From Bacillota bacterium (lineage in GTDB: Bacteria > Bacillota > Syntrophomonadia > Syntrophomonadales > Syntrophomonadaceae), in assembly GCA_023395515.1 (NCBI GenBank), contig JAEWZB010000090.1:1-15035 (forward strand): a stretch of 15,035 nucleotides of DNA, written 5' to 3'. Made by a program: the position numbers and the translations under genes. This document shows positions 1-7,518 of this stretch, piece after piece (position 1 is the first letter of the stretch; each line of letters starts with the position of its first letter). The notes beneath the pieces are model-generated. The model saw only the letters and a program-made list of their open reading frames with translations, was not told the DNA's origin and ran no database searches.

Positions 1-5
1 CCTTA

Positions 6-758
6 TCACCTTCCTATCAGGTTTTCACTCTTGAGAGCTGCTATCAATTCATCAACCGATTTAACCACAACTTTTTTCCGGTTACTTTCGGGGGCAAGAT
101 TACTGGTAGTTTCCGTCAGAGCTGTACCTAATTCTATATCAAGCTCATCTAATTCCAGTATTTCTTTAGGTTTTTTTCCTGCTTTTAAAATTTGGGTTAC
201 TGATGGTATACGGGGTTCATTTATACCGGCAATAACCATCACCACCGCCGGTAGTTCAACTTCCACAACTTCCTCGGCATCCTCTAAGGATCTGGTAACA
301 ATAGCTGTATTATCTTTAACTTCAATGGCACTGGCATAACCAACCTGGGGTAAATTCAGTAATTCGGCTACCCGGGAGCCAACTTGTCCCGAATAGTTAT
401 CTCCGCTGCCTTCCCCAAAGAGTATTAAACCAATATCATCAATTTTTTTAAGTCCCGCAGCTAACACCGCCGCTACCTGACTGCTTTCAGCATTTTCTAA
501 TTCGTCATCCAATACTAAAAAAGCTTCATCAGCACCAGCCGCCAGCGCTTCCTTAATGGTATCTTCCAGTTCTTCATTCCCGGCCGATATAACCACCACA
601 TTAGCATCTAAAGCCTCTTTAAGATTAACCGCAGCTTCTAAGGCATTTTTATCAATATTACCTAAAGTTAAAGGAACATCATCAAATATAGGCTGACGAT
701 TGCGAATGCGTATTTGCTGTAAATCGGGAATCTGTTTCATAGCCACAACAATATTCAT
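6..758 (-). CDS. etfB: Electron transfer flavoprotein beta subunit (EtfB/FixA)
   Basis: This 250-residue protein has the EtfB fold signature. It starts MNIVVAMKQIPD, has DKNALEAAVNLKE near residues 36-48, and has the nucleotide-binding segment GEGSGDNYSGQVGSRVAELL near 115-134. Length is usual for the family. In the Etf heterodimer, EtfB binds AMP, or in bifurcating types a second FAD, and it moves electrons between dehydrogenases and a quinone oxidoreductase. The ATG is preceded by AAGGAGG with a 10-nt spacer. It is the fourth gene of an acd-fixC-fixX-etfB unit. Its TGA is followed at once by TAA, and GGAAGG overlapping the gene end looks like the ribosome binding site of the next gene, presumably etfA/fixB, which lies off the left edge. 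FixC and FixX next door place it in the FixABCX-type group rather than with lone Etf; that assignment is from context. Confidence 0.95.
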   Translation of the reverse strand: MNIVVAMKQIPDLQQIRIRNRQPIFDDVPLTLGNIDKNALEAAVNLKEALDANVVVISAGNEELEDTIKEALAAGADEAFLVLDDELENAESSQVAAVLAAGLKKIDDIGLILFGEGSGDNYSGQVGSRVAELLNLPQVGYASAIEVKDNTAIVTRSLEDAEEVVEVELPAVVMVIAGINEPRIPSVTQILKAGKKPKEILELDELDIELGTALTETTSNLAPESNRKKVVVKSVDELIAALKSENLIGR

Positions 759-895
759 TTATAGCAAACCTCCTTATACATAAAATTTTTTTCAAAAATC
801 AGCGTTAATCATAAAAAATCTGTGTGTTCGCGAAGCAAACCAGCGTCAAACCCAGTAGGCGAAGCCTACCATTACCCAGAAATATCGGGAATCCC
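759..895. repeat. Palindrome-rich spacer within the fix operon
   Basis: This 137-bp gap between fixX and etfB is long for an operon whose fixC-fixX junction overlaps. It holds two small hairpins of the same design. One at 855-869 has arms GTAGGC/GCCTAC around GAA. The other at 826-840 has arms GTTCGC/GCAAAC around GAA, with one wobble pair. A short GGGAATCCC palindrome lies at 887-895. The AATCAGCGTTAATC motif at 796-810 recurs near 14884. No terminator T-tract and no open frame is seen. It is most likely an inserted short repeat. Confidence 0.5.
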
Positions 896-1180
896 CTACC
901 CAAAACGGAATTGCACCCCACTGCCGCCGGCCGGGTATTGCCAGTCCAATACTTCCGTACCACAGGCAATACGGCAAGTTCCACATTCTAAACATCCGTC
1001 AATAGTAAACTCTACTTCCCCGGCTTCATTTAAACTATATAAGCCGGCCGGACATACTACCACCGCTCTTTTTAACCGGGGGTCTTTTTCCATCCCGGGT
1101 TTAATAATAATATGTCTTTCTTTATCTTCCTTAAATACATTTAAGCCTAGTTTAGCTTTTAATCCCATCAGTTCACTCAT
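896..1180 (-). CDS. fixX: FixX-type ferredoxin-like protein (Fix/Etf complex)
   Basis: This 94-residue protein has the FixX layout: a CPAGLY motif at residues 43-48, then CLECGTCRIAC at 63-73, and the typical tail WQYPAGGSGVQFRFG. Five cysteines are visible (43, 63, 66, 69, 73), enough for at least one [4Fe-4S] cluster. FixX pairs with FixC and relays electrons between the Etf flavins and the quinone site of FixC at the membrane face. Its ATG overlaps the fixC stop codon as ATGA, so the two are translationally coupled. AAAGGTGA lies eight bases upstream of the start. The length and C-terminus match the family, and nothing looks broken. Confidence 0.94.
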   Translation of the reverse strand: MSELMGLKAKLGLNVFKEDKERHIIIKPGMEKDPRLKRAVVVCPAGLYSLNEAGEVEFTIDGCLECGTCRIACGTEVLDWQYPAGGSGVQFRFG

Positions 1181-2460
1181 ATTTTCATCACCTTTCTCAT
1201 ATCCCCAACCATGGCCAATAATTCACCTAATTTCATGTATTTTTTCACCGTGGGGAATATCCGGTCTTTGGAGCCGGCCGGTACTTCGTAAATATCTTTC
1301 ATGATATTGCCGACTAATTCTGGATAATGGTTAAAGAACCGGGGATTTTCTAAAACATGAGGAGCTTCTTTAAAGTTTTTGAAATCCTTCATTACAAAAC
1401 TATTGTTTAAAAGATTTTCATATAGGGATAGCTTCGCGGCGCTGAAATCTTCGGTTTCTTTAGCTTTTATCACCGCCTGGGCGGCATAGTAGCCAGAAGC
1501 CAAAGCATATTCCATGCCTCGGACGGTAACCCCGATATTCATAGATAAACCGGCGGCATCACCGGCTACTAAAATCCCATCCCCGAATAACTTGCCTATA
1601 GCATGGTATCCTCCTTCGGGAATAACATGAGCAGAATACTCTACCGTTTGCCCCCCTTTAATTAAGCGGGCTATTTCGGGACGCAGCTTAAAATTGTCCA
1701 TAAGCTCCGGGGCTGATACCTTAGTATCTTCCATTAAATCTTTAATACCTACTACAATACCTAAGCTTATACTTTCCTTGTTAGTGTATAAAAATCCGCC
1801 CCCAAATTTACCTTGGGTGACTTCTCCCATAAATAAGCGGGCCGCCCCTTCGCCTTCCTCTAAACCAAAGCGGTCCTCAATAACCGTAGGGTCAAGTTCA
1901 ATAATTTCCTTAAAGCCTACTGCATGATCTTTGGCTAAGCCGGGTTTTTTTAAGCCGGCCCGTTCAGAAATTAAGGACATAACTCCATCACAAGCGATTA
2001 CTACATCGGCCCGTAATTCATCACCTGCGGCCCAGACCCCTTTGACCCTGCCTTCTTCAATAATAACATCATCAACTTTACTTTTAGTTACTATTGCCGC
2101 ACCTTTTCTTTCGGCCTGCTTGGCCAACCATTTATCAAATTTGGCTCTTAAAATACTATAGCTTTGGTAGGGCTCACTAGCTAATTCCTGCCCACTATAA
2201 CGCAGAGTTAAGGAACGCTCTCCTGCCATCATCGCTACTTCTTCGTGGGCTATAAACCGCTCCCAGGGAACTTTTTTCCACAAGTCGGGAAATAAGTCGC
2301 GAATAGGACTAACATAAAGCCGGCCTCCGGTCACATTCTTCGCTCCCGAATAGTCCCCGCGCTCTAATACCAATACTTCAAGCCCAGCCTGGGCTAGAGT
2401 GTAGGCAGAAGCAAGGCCGGCCAGGCCACCTCCTACTATAATTACGTCAAACTTTTCCAT
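1177..2460 (-). CDS. fixC: FixC-type FAD-dependent quinone oxidoreductase
   Basis: This 427-residue flavoprotein belongs to the FixC/ETF-quinone oxidoreductase family. It has an N-terminal Rossmann FAD site (GGGLAGLASAY, residues 10-20, with the ribose-binding acidic residue in LERG at 32-35). It also has the FixC signature NVTGGRLY at 42-49, and a second FAD-contact segment, GDGILVAGDAAGL, about two thirds along. The FixC/EtfC subunit carries the FAD that hands electrons to quinone, while FixX supplies iron-sulfur relay. There is no hydrophobic helix, so membrane attachment would be peripheral. The ATG has GAGAGGTG upstream. It follows acd by 75 bp containing a hairpin, and overlaps fixX by 4 bp. 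The function of the module (quinone reduction by acyl-CoA electrons, or NADH bifurcation to ferredoxin and quinone) cannot be settled from sequence alone. Confidence 0.94.
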   Translation of the reverse strand: MEKFDVIIVGGGLAGLASAYTLAQAGLEVLVLERGDYSGAKNVTGGRLYVSPIRDLFPDLWKKVPWERFIAHEEVAMMAGERSLTLRYSGQELASEPYQSYSILRAKFDKWLAKQAERKGAAIVTKSKVDDVIIEEGRVKGVWAAGDELRADVVIACDGVMSLISERAGLKKPGLAKDHAVGFKEIIELDPTVIEDRFGLEEGEGAARLFMGEVTQGKFGGGFLYTNKESISLGIVVGIKDLMEDTKVSAPELMDNFKLRPEIARLIKGGQTVEYSAHVIPEGGYHAIGKLFGDGILVAGDAAGLSMNIGVTVRGMEYALASGYYAAQAVIKAKETEDFSAAKLSLYENLLNNSFVMKDFKNFKEAPHVLENPRFFNHYPELVGNIMKDIYEVPAGSKDRIFPTVKKYMKLGELLAMVGDMRKVMKI

Positions 2461-2498
2461 AAAGCTTCTGCACCTCTCTTATTATGAATTAATAGGAA

Positions 2499-2522
2499 AA
2501 TGGGAACCTAGCGGCTCCCATT
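2499..2522 (-). terminator. Hairpin between acd and fixC, possible weak terminator
   Basis: Read on the minus strand, the arms AATGGGAGCC and GGTTCCCATT form a 10-bp stem (one G-U pair) with the loop GCTA. TTTTCC follows, so the T-run is short. It lies 13 bp after the acd stop and about 40 bp before the fixC start. It could reduce readthrough, so that acd is made in excess over the fix genes, or mark an mRNA processing or stabilising site. Confidence 0.45.
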
Positions 2523-2535
2523 ATTCTAATATAGG

Positions 2536-3675
2536 CTATCTACCTAAAATTACTCCGGCCACTATCATCTTCTGCATAGAAGAAACTCCTTCGATTTGCA
2601 GACCCACAATGGAATCTCTCCACAGACGTTCTATTTTATAGTCTTTCATTAAACCGTAAGAACCATGAACACCGGTAGCTAATTTAGCAATGTCTACTAT
2701 TTGTTCACAGATAAAATCTTTAGTTAAAGCTGCCTCTTTAGCAAATTGAATAGGGTCTTTAGCATTATCGGCTAAATATCCTAATCTATAGGTTAGCCAT
2801 CTACATGCTTCGAGTTTTTCCGCAATTGCTGCTATATCTAATTTAATCGCCTGGAAATTAGCGATAGGTTGGTCACGATGAGTTTTTTCTTGAGCATATT
2901 TAACTGCTTCATTGAAAGACGCTAAAGCTCCGCCTAAAGCCGTAGAACTGACTCCGACTTTACCAAAAGAAATAGCATATTGCAAGATCGGATAACCTTG
3001 CCCAACAGCACCTAATACGTTTTCCGCCGGTACTCTTACATCTTTCAGATATACATCAAGTAACGGTCCTCCATGCATTCCTACCTTATCCCAAGGTTCC
3101 GATATAGAGTAACCTTCACACCATTTTTCTACTATAAAGCCGGTTACTCTTCCACTTTCTTCTTCTTTGGCAAATACTACTATCGGTCCGGGAAAACCGG
3201 CATTAGTAATAAATCTTTTCGTTCCGTTGATAATATAGCTATCCCCATCTTTTCTGGCGGTTGAGGCTATTTGCTTAGGATCAGAACCGGTACCCGGCTC
3301 AGTAAAGGCAAAAGATACTATATGTTCACCCTTACACGCTTTAGGCATATACTTTTTCTTTTGCTCCTCATTGCCAAAAGCATCAATAGCACCCAAACCC
3401 AAAGTATGAGCGGAAATAATCATGGCTACTCCTGATGCGGCGGCCCCCAGTTGCTCCATAGCTAATACATAGCTGGAATATCCGGCTCCGGCTCCGCCGT
3501 ACTCGTCCGAAAAAGGAATACCAAATAAATCTAACTCCCCTAGTCCGGCCAGAATTTCATCAGGTATTTTATTTTCCACATCTATTTGATGTGAAATAGG
3601 CTCAATATACTTCTCAGCATATTCCTTGGCCATCCTTTGTATCAACTGTTGTTCCTTAGTAAGTGAAAAATCCAT
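2536..3675 (-). CDS. Acyl-CoA dehydrogenase
   Basis: This 379-residue flavoprotein oxidises an acyl-CoA at the alpha-beta bond and passes electrons to Etf. It shows the family order. An N-terminal helical domain starts DFSLTKEQQ. FAD-contact FAFTEPGTGSDP is at about 122-133 and FITNAG at 155-160. The C-terminal helical domain ends with the catalytic-base region QIEGVSS, where Glu362 aligns with the usual IYEGT glutamate. The residues after this Glu (GVSS) and the segment MHGGPLLDV near 200-208 differ from the commonest forms, so the substrate cannot be named. The ATG at 3675 is chosen because GGGAGG lies nine bases upstream; an in-frame GTG at 3693 falls inside that site. It is first in the acd-fixC-fixX-etfB unit, behind a sigma-H-like promoter. 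Confidence 0.94.
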   Translation of the reverse strand: MDFSLTKEQQLIQRMAKEYAEKYIEPISHQIDVENKIPDEILAGLGELDLFGIPFSDEYGGAGAGYSSYVLAMEQLGAAASGVAMIISAHTLGLGAIDAFGNEEQKKKYMPKACKGEHIVSFAFTEPGTGSDPKQIASTARKDGDSYIINGTKRFITNAGFPGPIVVFAKEEESGRVTGFIVEKWCEGYSISEPWDKVGMHGGPLLDVYLKDVRVPAENVLGAVGQGYPILQYAISFGKVGVSSTALGGALASFNEAVKYAQEKTHRDQPIANFQAIKLDIAAIAEKLEACRWLTYRLGYLADNAKDPIQFAKEAALTKDFICEQIVDIAKLATGVHGSYGLMKDYKIERLWRDSIVGLQIEGVSSMQKMIVAGVILGR

Positions 3676-3728
3676 ATGTCGCTTCCTCCCCACTCGAAAA
3701 ATTTCGTCTTTAAATATTATGTAAATGT

Positions 3729-3758
3729 AATATTCTCTATGCCTTAAAAATCTCCTGC
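3729..3758 (-). promoter_or_regulatory. Sigma-H-like promoter of the acd-fix operon
   Basis: On the minus strand the sequence reads GCAGGAGAT, then GAGAATATT, with exactly 17 nt between AGGA (3753-3756) and GAAT (3732-3735). This fits the Bacillus/Clostridia sigma-H pattern (AGGAWWT and GAAT). It lies about 55 bp before the acd start and downstream of the VWA terminator. A second copy with the same spacing precedes the chemoreceptor gene at 10297-10323. Sigma-H in this organism is inferred. Confidence 0.5.
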
Positions 3759-3805
3759 AAAATTCCTTGTGAAAAATATAACTTAATCTATTTTATCATA
3801 AAAAT

Positions 3806-3837
3806 CAAAAAGGAAGAGATTGCCGAACCTCCCCCTT
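3806..3837 (-). terminator. Terminator of the moxR-VWA operon
   Basis: On the minus strand, AAGGGGGAG pairs with CTCTTCCTT (nine pairs, two of them G-U) around a 10-nt loop, followed by TTTTG and more T residues. It lies about 50 bp after the VWA stop, just beyond a heptad array, and before the acd promoter. Confidence 0.65.
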
Positions 3838-3855
3838 TTACTATAAACCTTAGAT

Positions 3856-3890
3856 GTACGTTTTACACCTAATCCCTTACTCCTCACCAG
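3856..3890 (-). repeat. Heptad array 1, abutting the VWA gene stop codon
   Basis: Five consecutive 7-bp units begin directly after the stop codon at 3891. Read on the minus strand they are a spacer-like CTGGTGA phase followed by GTAAGGG, ATTAGGT, GTAAAAC and GTACATC. The period is kept, with T at the second position and A at the fourth (GTRANNN). The same type of array follows three other minus-strand genes in this window. Most units carry TGA or TAA, and because seven is not a multiple of three, successive units close all three frames. Confidence 0.55.
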
Positions 3891-5102
3891 TTAAATTACC
3901 CCCACCGCACTGCGGCTGCGCAGTTTTTTAATGGCGGTATCCAGCCCATCTACAGTTAATTCTTCCATCGGGAATATTTCGGATATCTTTTTAATGGTAA
4001 AAGCTCCGTCAGTATAGTCCCAATACGTTTTGGGGATAGGGTTTAACCATACTGAGTACTCAAAACGCTGACGCAAACGTCTCAGCCAATCAAGGCCGGG
4101 TTTATCATTATATAAATTCCACTCTATGATTCCCCCGATTCTGGTCAACTCAAAAGGGGCCATACTGGCATCCCCGACTATGATTACCCTATATTCAGGA
4201 TCTAAGGTACGCAAAATATGTTCCGTTGGGGTGAAATCAGGCACCCGGCAATGAGGGTCGTGGAATAACCAGTCATAAATACAGTTATGGAAATAGTACA
4301 CCCGCAAATCTCTAAAATGATTAGATTTATTGACCGCGGTGAATAGCTGATTGCAAAGTCTGCTATAAGTAACCATGGAGCCGCCTGCGTCCATCAGCAG
4401 TAATACTTTAATACTATTTTCCCGGGGTCTATCCCAGACCAGTTCTAATCTCCCCGCATTATCACAAGTTTTATCAATAGTAGCATCCAGGTCTAACTCA
4501 GTTTTAGCTCCTTCCGCCCGGGAAGTAAATTGCCTAAGCTTACGCAGGGCTAACTGAAATTGTCTGACTCCTAAAGTTTCATCAGTTCTAAACTCTTGAA
4601 AACGCCTTTCTCCCGCTACTTTTACTGCGGATAAGTGGCGGGATTCTCCGCCCACGCGGATACCTCCCGGATGATAGCCGGAATGGCCAAAAGGAGAAGT
4701 TCCTCCGGTTCCCACCCAATGGTTACCTCCATGGTGTTCCTCATGCTGTTCGGCCAGCCGCTCTTCCAGCATTTTCTTCAGTTCATCCAAATCAAGCTGG
4801 TGGTGATTGCGGCGCATTTCATCAGTTATTTCAATTTCCGGCAGTTCTTTATTTAGCCATTCCCAAATCTTATCGGGTAAACCTTCCGGGGTTTCAATAT
4901 CACCGAAAAATGAAGCAAAAGCTAAATCAAATCTATCATAGTGGGCTTCTGATTTGACTAAAAGGGCCCGGCATAAATAATAAAAAGTAGTTAAGCTCGC
5001 CCCGGCCATACCTTCTTCTAAGGCATCTAACAAAGAATCCCATTCATTCATGGAAATCGGCAAGCCATAATTTTTTAGAGTATAGAAAAATTTCGTAAAC
5101 AT
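3891..5102 (-). CDS. VWA-domain protein, CoxE/YehP-like partner of MoxR
   Basis: This 403-residue protein has an N-terminal alpha-helical region (1-120), a low-complexity His/Gly linker (about 120-150, rich in HHGG and GTGG), and a C-terminal von Willebrand A domain. The metal-site motif is MDAGGSM at 237-243, where the first serine of the classical DxSxS is glycine. From memory, DxGGS is common in this MoxR-linked subgroup, so it is probably not a defect. Further conserved pieces are YYFHNCIYDWLF (269-280), IIVGDASMAPFE (307-318), VWLNPIP and TVDGLDTAIKKL. Such proteins act with a MoxR AAA+ ATPase as a chaperone that inserts metals or remodels a target complex. The ATG has AAGGGAG upstream, 22 bp after the moxR stop. 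The target is unknown; no neighbouring enzyme is an obvious client. Confidence 0.9.
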   Translation of the reverse strand: MFTKFFYTLKNYGLPISMNEWDSLLDALEEGMAGASLTTFYYLCRALLVKSEAHYDRFDLAFASFFGDIETPEGLPDKIWEWLNKELPEIEITDEMRRNHHQLDLDELKKMLEERLAEQHEEHHGGNHWVGTGGTSPFGHSGYHPGGIRVGGESRHLSAVKVAGERRFQEFRTDETLGVRQFQLALRKLRQFTSRAEGAKTELDLDATIDKTCDNAGRLELVWDRPRENSIKVLLLMDAGGSMVTYSRLCNQLFTAVNKSNHFRDLRVYYFHNCIYDWLFHDPHCRVPDFTPTEHILRTLDPEYRVIIVGDASMAPFELTRIGGIIEWNLYNDKPGLDWLRRLRQRFEYSVWLNPIPKTYWDYTDGAFTIKKISEIFPMEELTVDGLDTAIKKLRSRSAVGVI

Positions 5103-5124
5103 ATAATTATCTCCCTTGAGTCAA

Positions 5125-5997
5125 TCAGCGATAACGGTTCATGGAGCCGGCAAAATTATTAGGATTTTTATTTTGATTCTTATTATATAGTTGGTTTAAC
5201 AGGTTATCTAAATCTTCATTTTTCTTTAATAAGACCCCTAGAAAAGGCAGTTCTTTAATCCGGCTGGGAGTAATTCCTCCTACTACTAAAGCTTGCAGCC
5301 AATCTATCAATTCACTGGTACTAGGCAATTTTTGCATATTAGGTATATTTCTGATGGTATAGAAAGTTGACATCGCTTGTTCTAATAACTTCTTTTCTAC
5401 ATTAGGATGGTGAACCCGTATAATTTTTTCCATAGTTTCAGCATCAGGGAATGCTATATAATGGAAAATACACCTTCTTAGGAAAGCATCGGGCAATTCT
5501 TTTTCCGCATTACTAGTTATGATAACTACCGGGCGTTGCTTAGCTTTAATAGTTTCTTTAGTTTCAGGAATGTAAAAGCTCATTTGATCCAGTTCCCATA
5601 AAAGGTCATTAGGAAATTCCATATCCGCCTTGTCGATTTCGTCAATTAATAATACCAGCTGTTCATCAGCGGAAAAAGCTTCTCCTAATTTGCCCAGTTT
5701 AATATATTTTTTTATATTAGCTACATCAGCTTCGCCAAACTGGCTGTCATATAACCGTTGAACCGTGTCGTAAACATATAAACCTTCCTGGGCTTTGGTA
5801 GTAGATTTAATATTCCAGATGATTAAATCCATATTTAAAGAATCGGCAATACTTTGCGCCAGCATAGTTTTACCAGTTCCCGGTTCACCCTTAATTAATA
5901 AAGGTTTTTGCAAAGCCATGGCAATGTTTACACTATTCATTAACTCGTCAGATACTATGTAATCTGATGATCCCTTATACCTTACATTTTTAGCCAC
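5125..5997 (-). CDS. MoxR-family AAA+ ATPase
   Basis: This 290-residue AAA+ ATPase of the MoxR type has Walker A GEPGTGKT at 37-44, Walker B VLLIDE at 115-120, sensor-1 TSN at 161-163 and an arginine pair (FLRR) at 172-175. After the ATPase core comes a helical lid with SRIKELPFLGVLLKK, then an Asn/Lys-rich tail. The size fits the family. It hydrolyses ATP to remodel or load cofactors into partner complexes, working with the VWA protein encoded 22 bp downstream. The start is GTG, with GGAGG seven bases upstream; there is no competing ATG. A sigma-A promoter lies at 6043-6071, so the pair can be transcribed apart from the flavoprotein gene upstream. Confidence 0.92.
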   Translation of the reverse strand: MAKNVRYKGSSDYIVSDELMNSVNIAMALQKPLLIKGEPGTGKTMLAQSIADSLNMDLIIWNIKSTTKAQEGLYVYDTVQRLYDSQFGEADVANIKKYIKLGKLGEAFSADEQLVLLIDEIDKADMEFPNDLLWELDQMSFYIPETKETIKAKQRPVVIITSNAEKELPDAFLRRCIFHYIAFPDAETMEKIIRVHHPNVEKKLLEQAMSTFYTIRNIPNMQKLPSTSELIDWLQALVVGGITPSRIKELPFLGVLLKKNEDLDNLLNQLYNKNQNKNPNNFAGSMNRYR

Positions 5998-6042
5998 CTT
6001 AATTCCTCCACTTCTTAGTCTTTAAAACTCTAATCATTTCAA

Positions 6043-6071
6043 ATGTTAACAAAAAACTAGATATCGGTCAA
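6043..6071 (-). promoter_or_regulatory. Sigma-A promoter of moxR-VWA
   Basis: On the minus strand, TTGACC (6066-6071) and TAACAT (6043-6048) are separated by exactly 17 bp. The -10 box is about 45 bp before the moxR GTG. The site sits in the 113-bp gap after the BaiN-type gene. Confidence 0.7.
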
Positions 6072-6110
6072 CGAGGTTAAATCAGCTTGAACCTTTATGA
6101 ATAGCCTAAT

Positions 6111-7355
6111 CTAGTTAGTTATTTTACCTGCGTATTTTCCGGCTACGAAACCTGTCGAAAAAGCGGCCTGTAAATTATATCCGCCGGTATAGCCATCAAT
6201 ATCCAATACTTCTCCGGCCCAGAATACTCCCCGGACTAATTTAGATTGCATAGTTTTAGGGTCAACTTCTTTCACATTAACTCCCCCGGTAGTTACAATG
6301 GCTTCTTTAATCGTTCGGGTAGCCGTAATAGTAAGAGAAAATCTTTTTAACAAGCCTAATAAACGTTTTCTTTCTTCCCGGGTTATTTGATGGACCAGTT
6401 TTTCCCTCTCAATTCCGCTTAGAGCCGTAATTACCGGAATTAATTTTTGGGGCAGCAGGTCATCCAAAGCATTTTTAAACTGCTTGCGGGAGTATTTTTC
6501 AAAATCCCTTTGTAAGCGGTTTTCCAATTTTTCTTCATCTAAGCCCGGTTTAAAATCTATAATTAAGGTAGCATTACCTTTATTAGCCGATAGATAATCC
6601 CCTATTTTACGGCTTAGACTAAGTATAATAGGGCCAGAGACTCCAAAATGAGTAAAAAGCATTTCTCCAAAATCCCCGGCTATCTTTTTCCCATCAGCCT
6701 GAAAAGCTGTAACCTGAACATTTTTTAAGCTTAACCCCTGCAAATCTTTTATAAAACTCTCTTGTACTACTAAAGGTACTAAGCCCGGACGAGGTTCTAT
6801 AATAGTATGACCCAGTTCTTTAGCCCATTTATAGCCATCCCCTGTGGAGCCGGTACCCGGATAAGACATACCTCCGGTAGCCACAATAACTGCATCACCT
6901 AAAAACTCATCCTTTTCAGCTTCAACTTTGATTAGTTTATTTTCCATAACCTTGATTTTTTGTACCGCTATATGAGGATATACTTTTACTCCCGCCCTTT
7001 TCATATTGTCATATAATATTTTTACCACATCGTCAGCATTGTCGGTTTCCGGGAAAACTCTTTTCCCCCGTTCAATTCTGGTTTTAAGCCCCCGGCTGTT
7101 AAAAAAACGGATTACGTCCCCATTAGAAAACTCATTTAAAGCACTATATAAAAAGCGGCCATTTTTAGCATAACCGCCTATAAAATTTTCCTCCTCCGCT
7201 GAGGTAATATTACATCGGCCTTTCCCGGTAATTTTCAGCTTCTTGCCTACCTGTTCTTTCTTTTCCAATAAAATAACTTCGGCACCTTGTTCTGCAGCCG
7301 TAGCAGCCGCCATCATACCGGCCGGGCCTCCGCCAATTACTATAATCTTCTTCAA
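6111..7355 (-). CDS. BaiN/HI0933-family flavoprotein (NAD(P)/FAD-dependent oxidoreductase)
   Basis: This 414-residue protein of the HI0933/BaiN (YhiN-like) flavoprotein family has the N-terminal FAD site VIGGGPAGMMAAATA (6-20), the family signature KKLKITGKGRCNIT at 38-51, and ATGGMSYPGTGSTGDGY in the middle. The C-terminus has VTTGGVNVKEVDP followed by GVFWAGEVLDIDGYTGGYNL. Family members reduce or oxidise poorly defined substrates, and BaiN acts in bile-acid dehydroxylation; the substrate here is unknown. Length is typical. It starts with TTG, with AGGAGG eight bases upstream. It is divergent from the plus-strand gene at 7519, and a candidate promoter lies at 7428-7457. It appears to be a single-gene unit, since moxR has its own promoter. 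Confidence 0.92.
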   Translation of the reverse strand: MKKIIVIGGGPAGMMAAATAAEQGAEVILLEKKEQVGKKLKITGKGRCNITSAEEENFIGGYAKNGRFLYSALNEFSNGDVIRFFNSRGLKTRIERGKRVFPETDNADDVVKILYDNMKRAGVKVYPHIAVQKIKVMENKLIKVEAEKDEFLGDAVIVATGGMSYPGTGSTGDGYKWAKELGHTIIEPRPGLVPLVVQESFIKDLQGLSLKNVQVTAFQADGKKIAGDFGEMLFTHFGVSGPIILSLSRKIGDYLSANKGNATLIIDFKPGLDEEKLENRLQRDFEKYSRKQFKNALDDLLPQKLIPVITALSGIEREKLVHQITREERKRLLGLLKRFSLTITATRTIKEAIVTTGGVNVKEVDPKTMQSKLVRGVFWAGEVLDIDGYTGGYNLQAAFSTGFVAGKYAGKITN

Positions 7356-7400
7356 TCTAAAATCCTCCTGTAATTTTCTGCCTTTTATTTAGTTATTCCA

Positions 7401-7429
7401 TTGTTTATAGTTTCCTAATCTGTTACAAT
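7401..7429 (+). promoter_or_regulatory. Sigma-A promoter for the small membrane-anchored protein
   Basis: TTGTTT (7401-7406) and TACAAT (7424-7429) are separated by 17 bp on the plus strand, about 90 bp before the TTG start at 7519. A small palindrome, TTAAGT-ct-ACTTAA (7480-7493), lies in the leader and could be an operator; nothing shows what would bind it. Confidence 0.5.
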
Positions 7430-7457
7430 TTTATTTATCTGATGACTAACCTTCCAA
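7428..7457 (-). promoter_or_regulatory. Possible promoter for the BaiN-type gene
   Basis: On the minus strand, TTGGAA (7452-7457) and TAAAAT (7428-7433) are separated by 18 bp. Its -10 box touches the -10 box of the plus-strand promoter, so the two divergent genes would compete for polymerase if both are real. Confidence 0.3.
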
Positions 7458-7518
7458 TGGGGTAAAACCTGAGCTGAAGTTAAGTCTACTTAATATATTA
7501 ACAGATGGAGGAATTCAT

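Noticed and set aside
822..1304. 160-codon plus-strand open frame opposite fixX and fixC
   Set aside because: It is antisense to well-supported genes, has no family signature, and its composition is explained by the opposite strand.
3676..3693. GTG start for acyl-CoA dehydrogenase at 3693
   Set aside because: It would place the ribosome site GGGAGG inside the gene; the ATG at 3675 has correct spacing and begins with the family sequence DFSLTKEQ.
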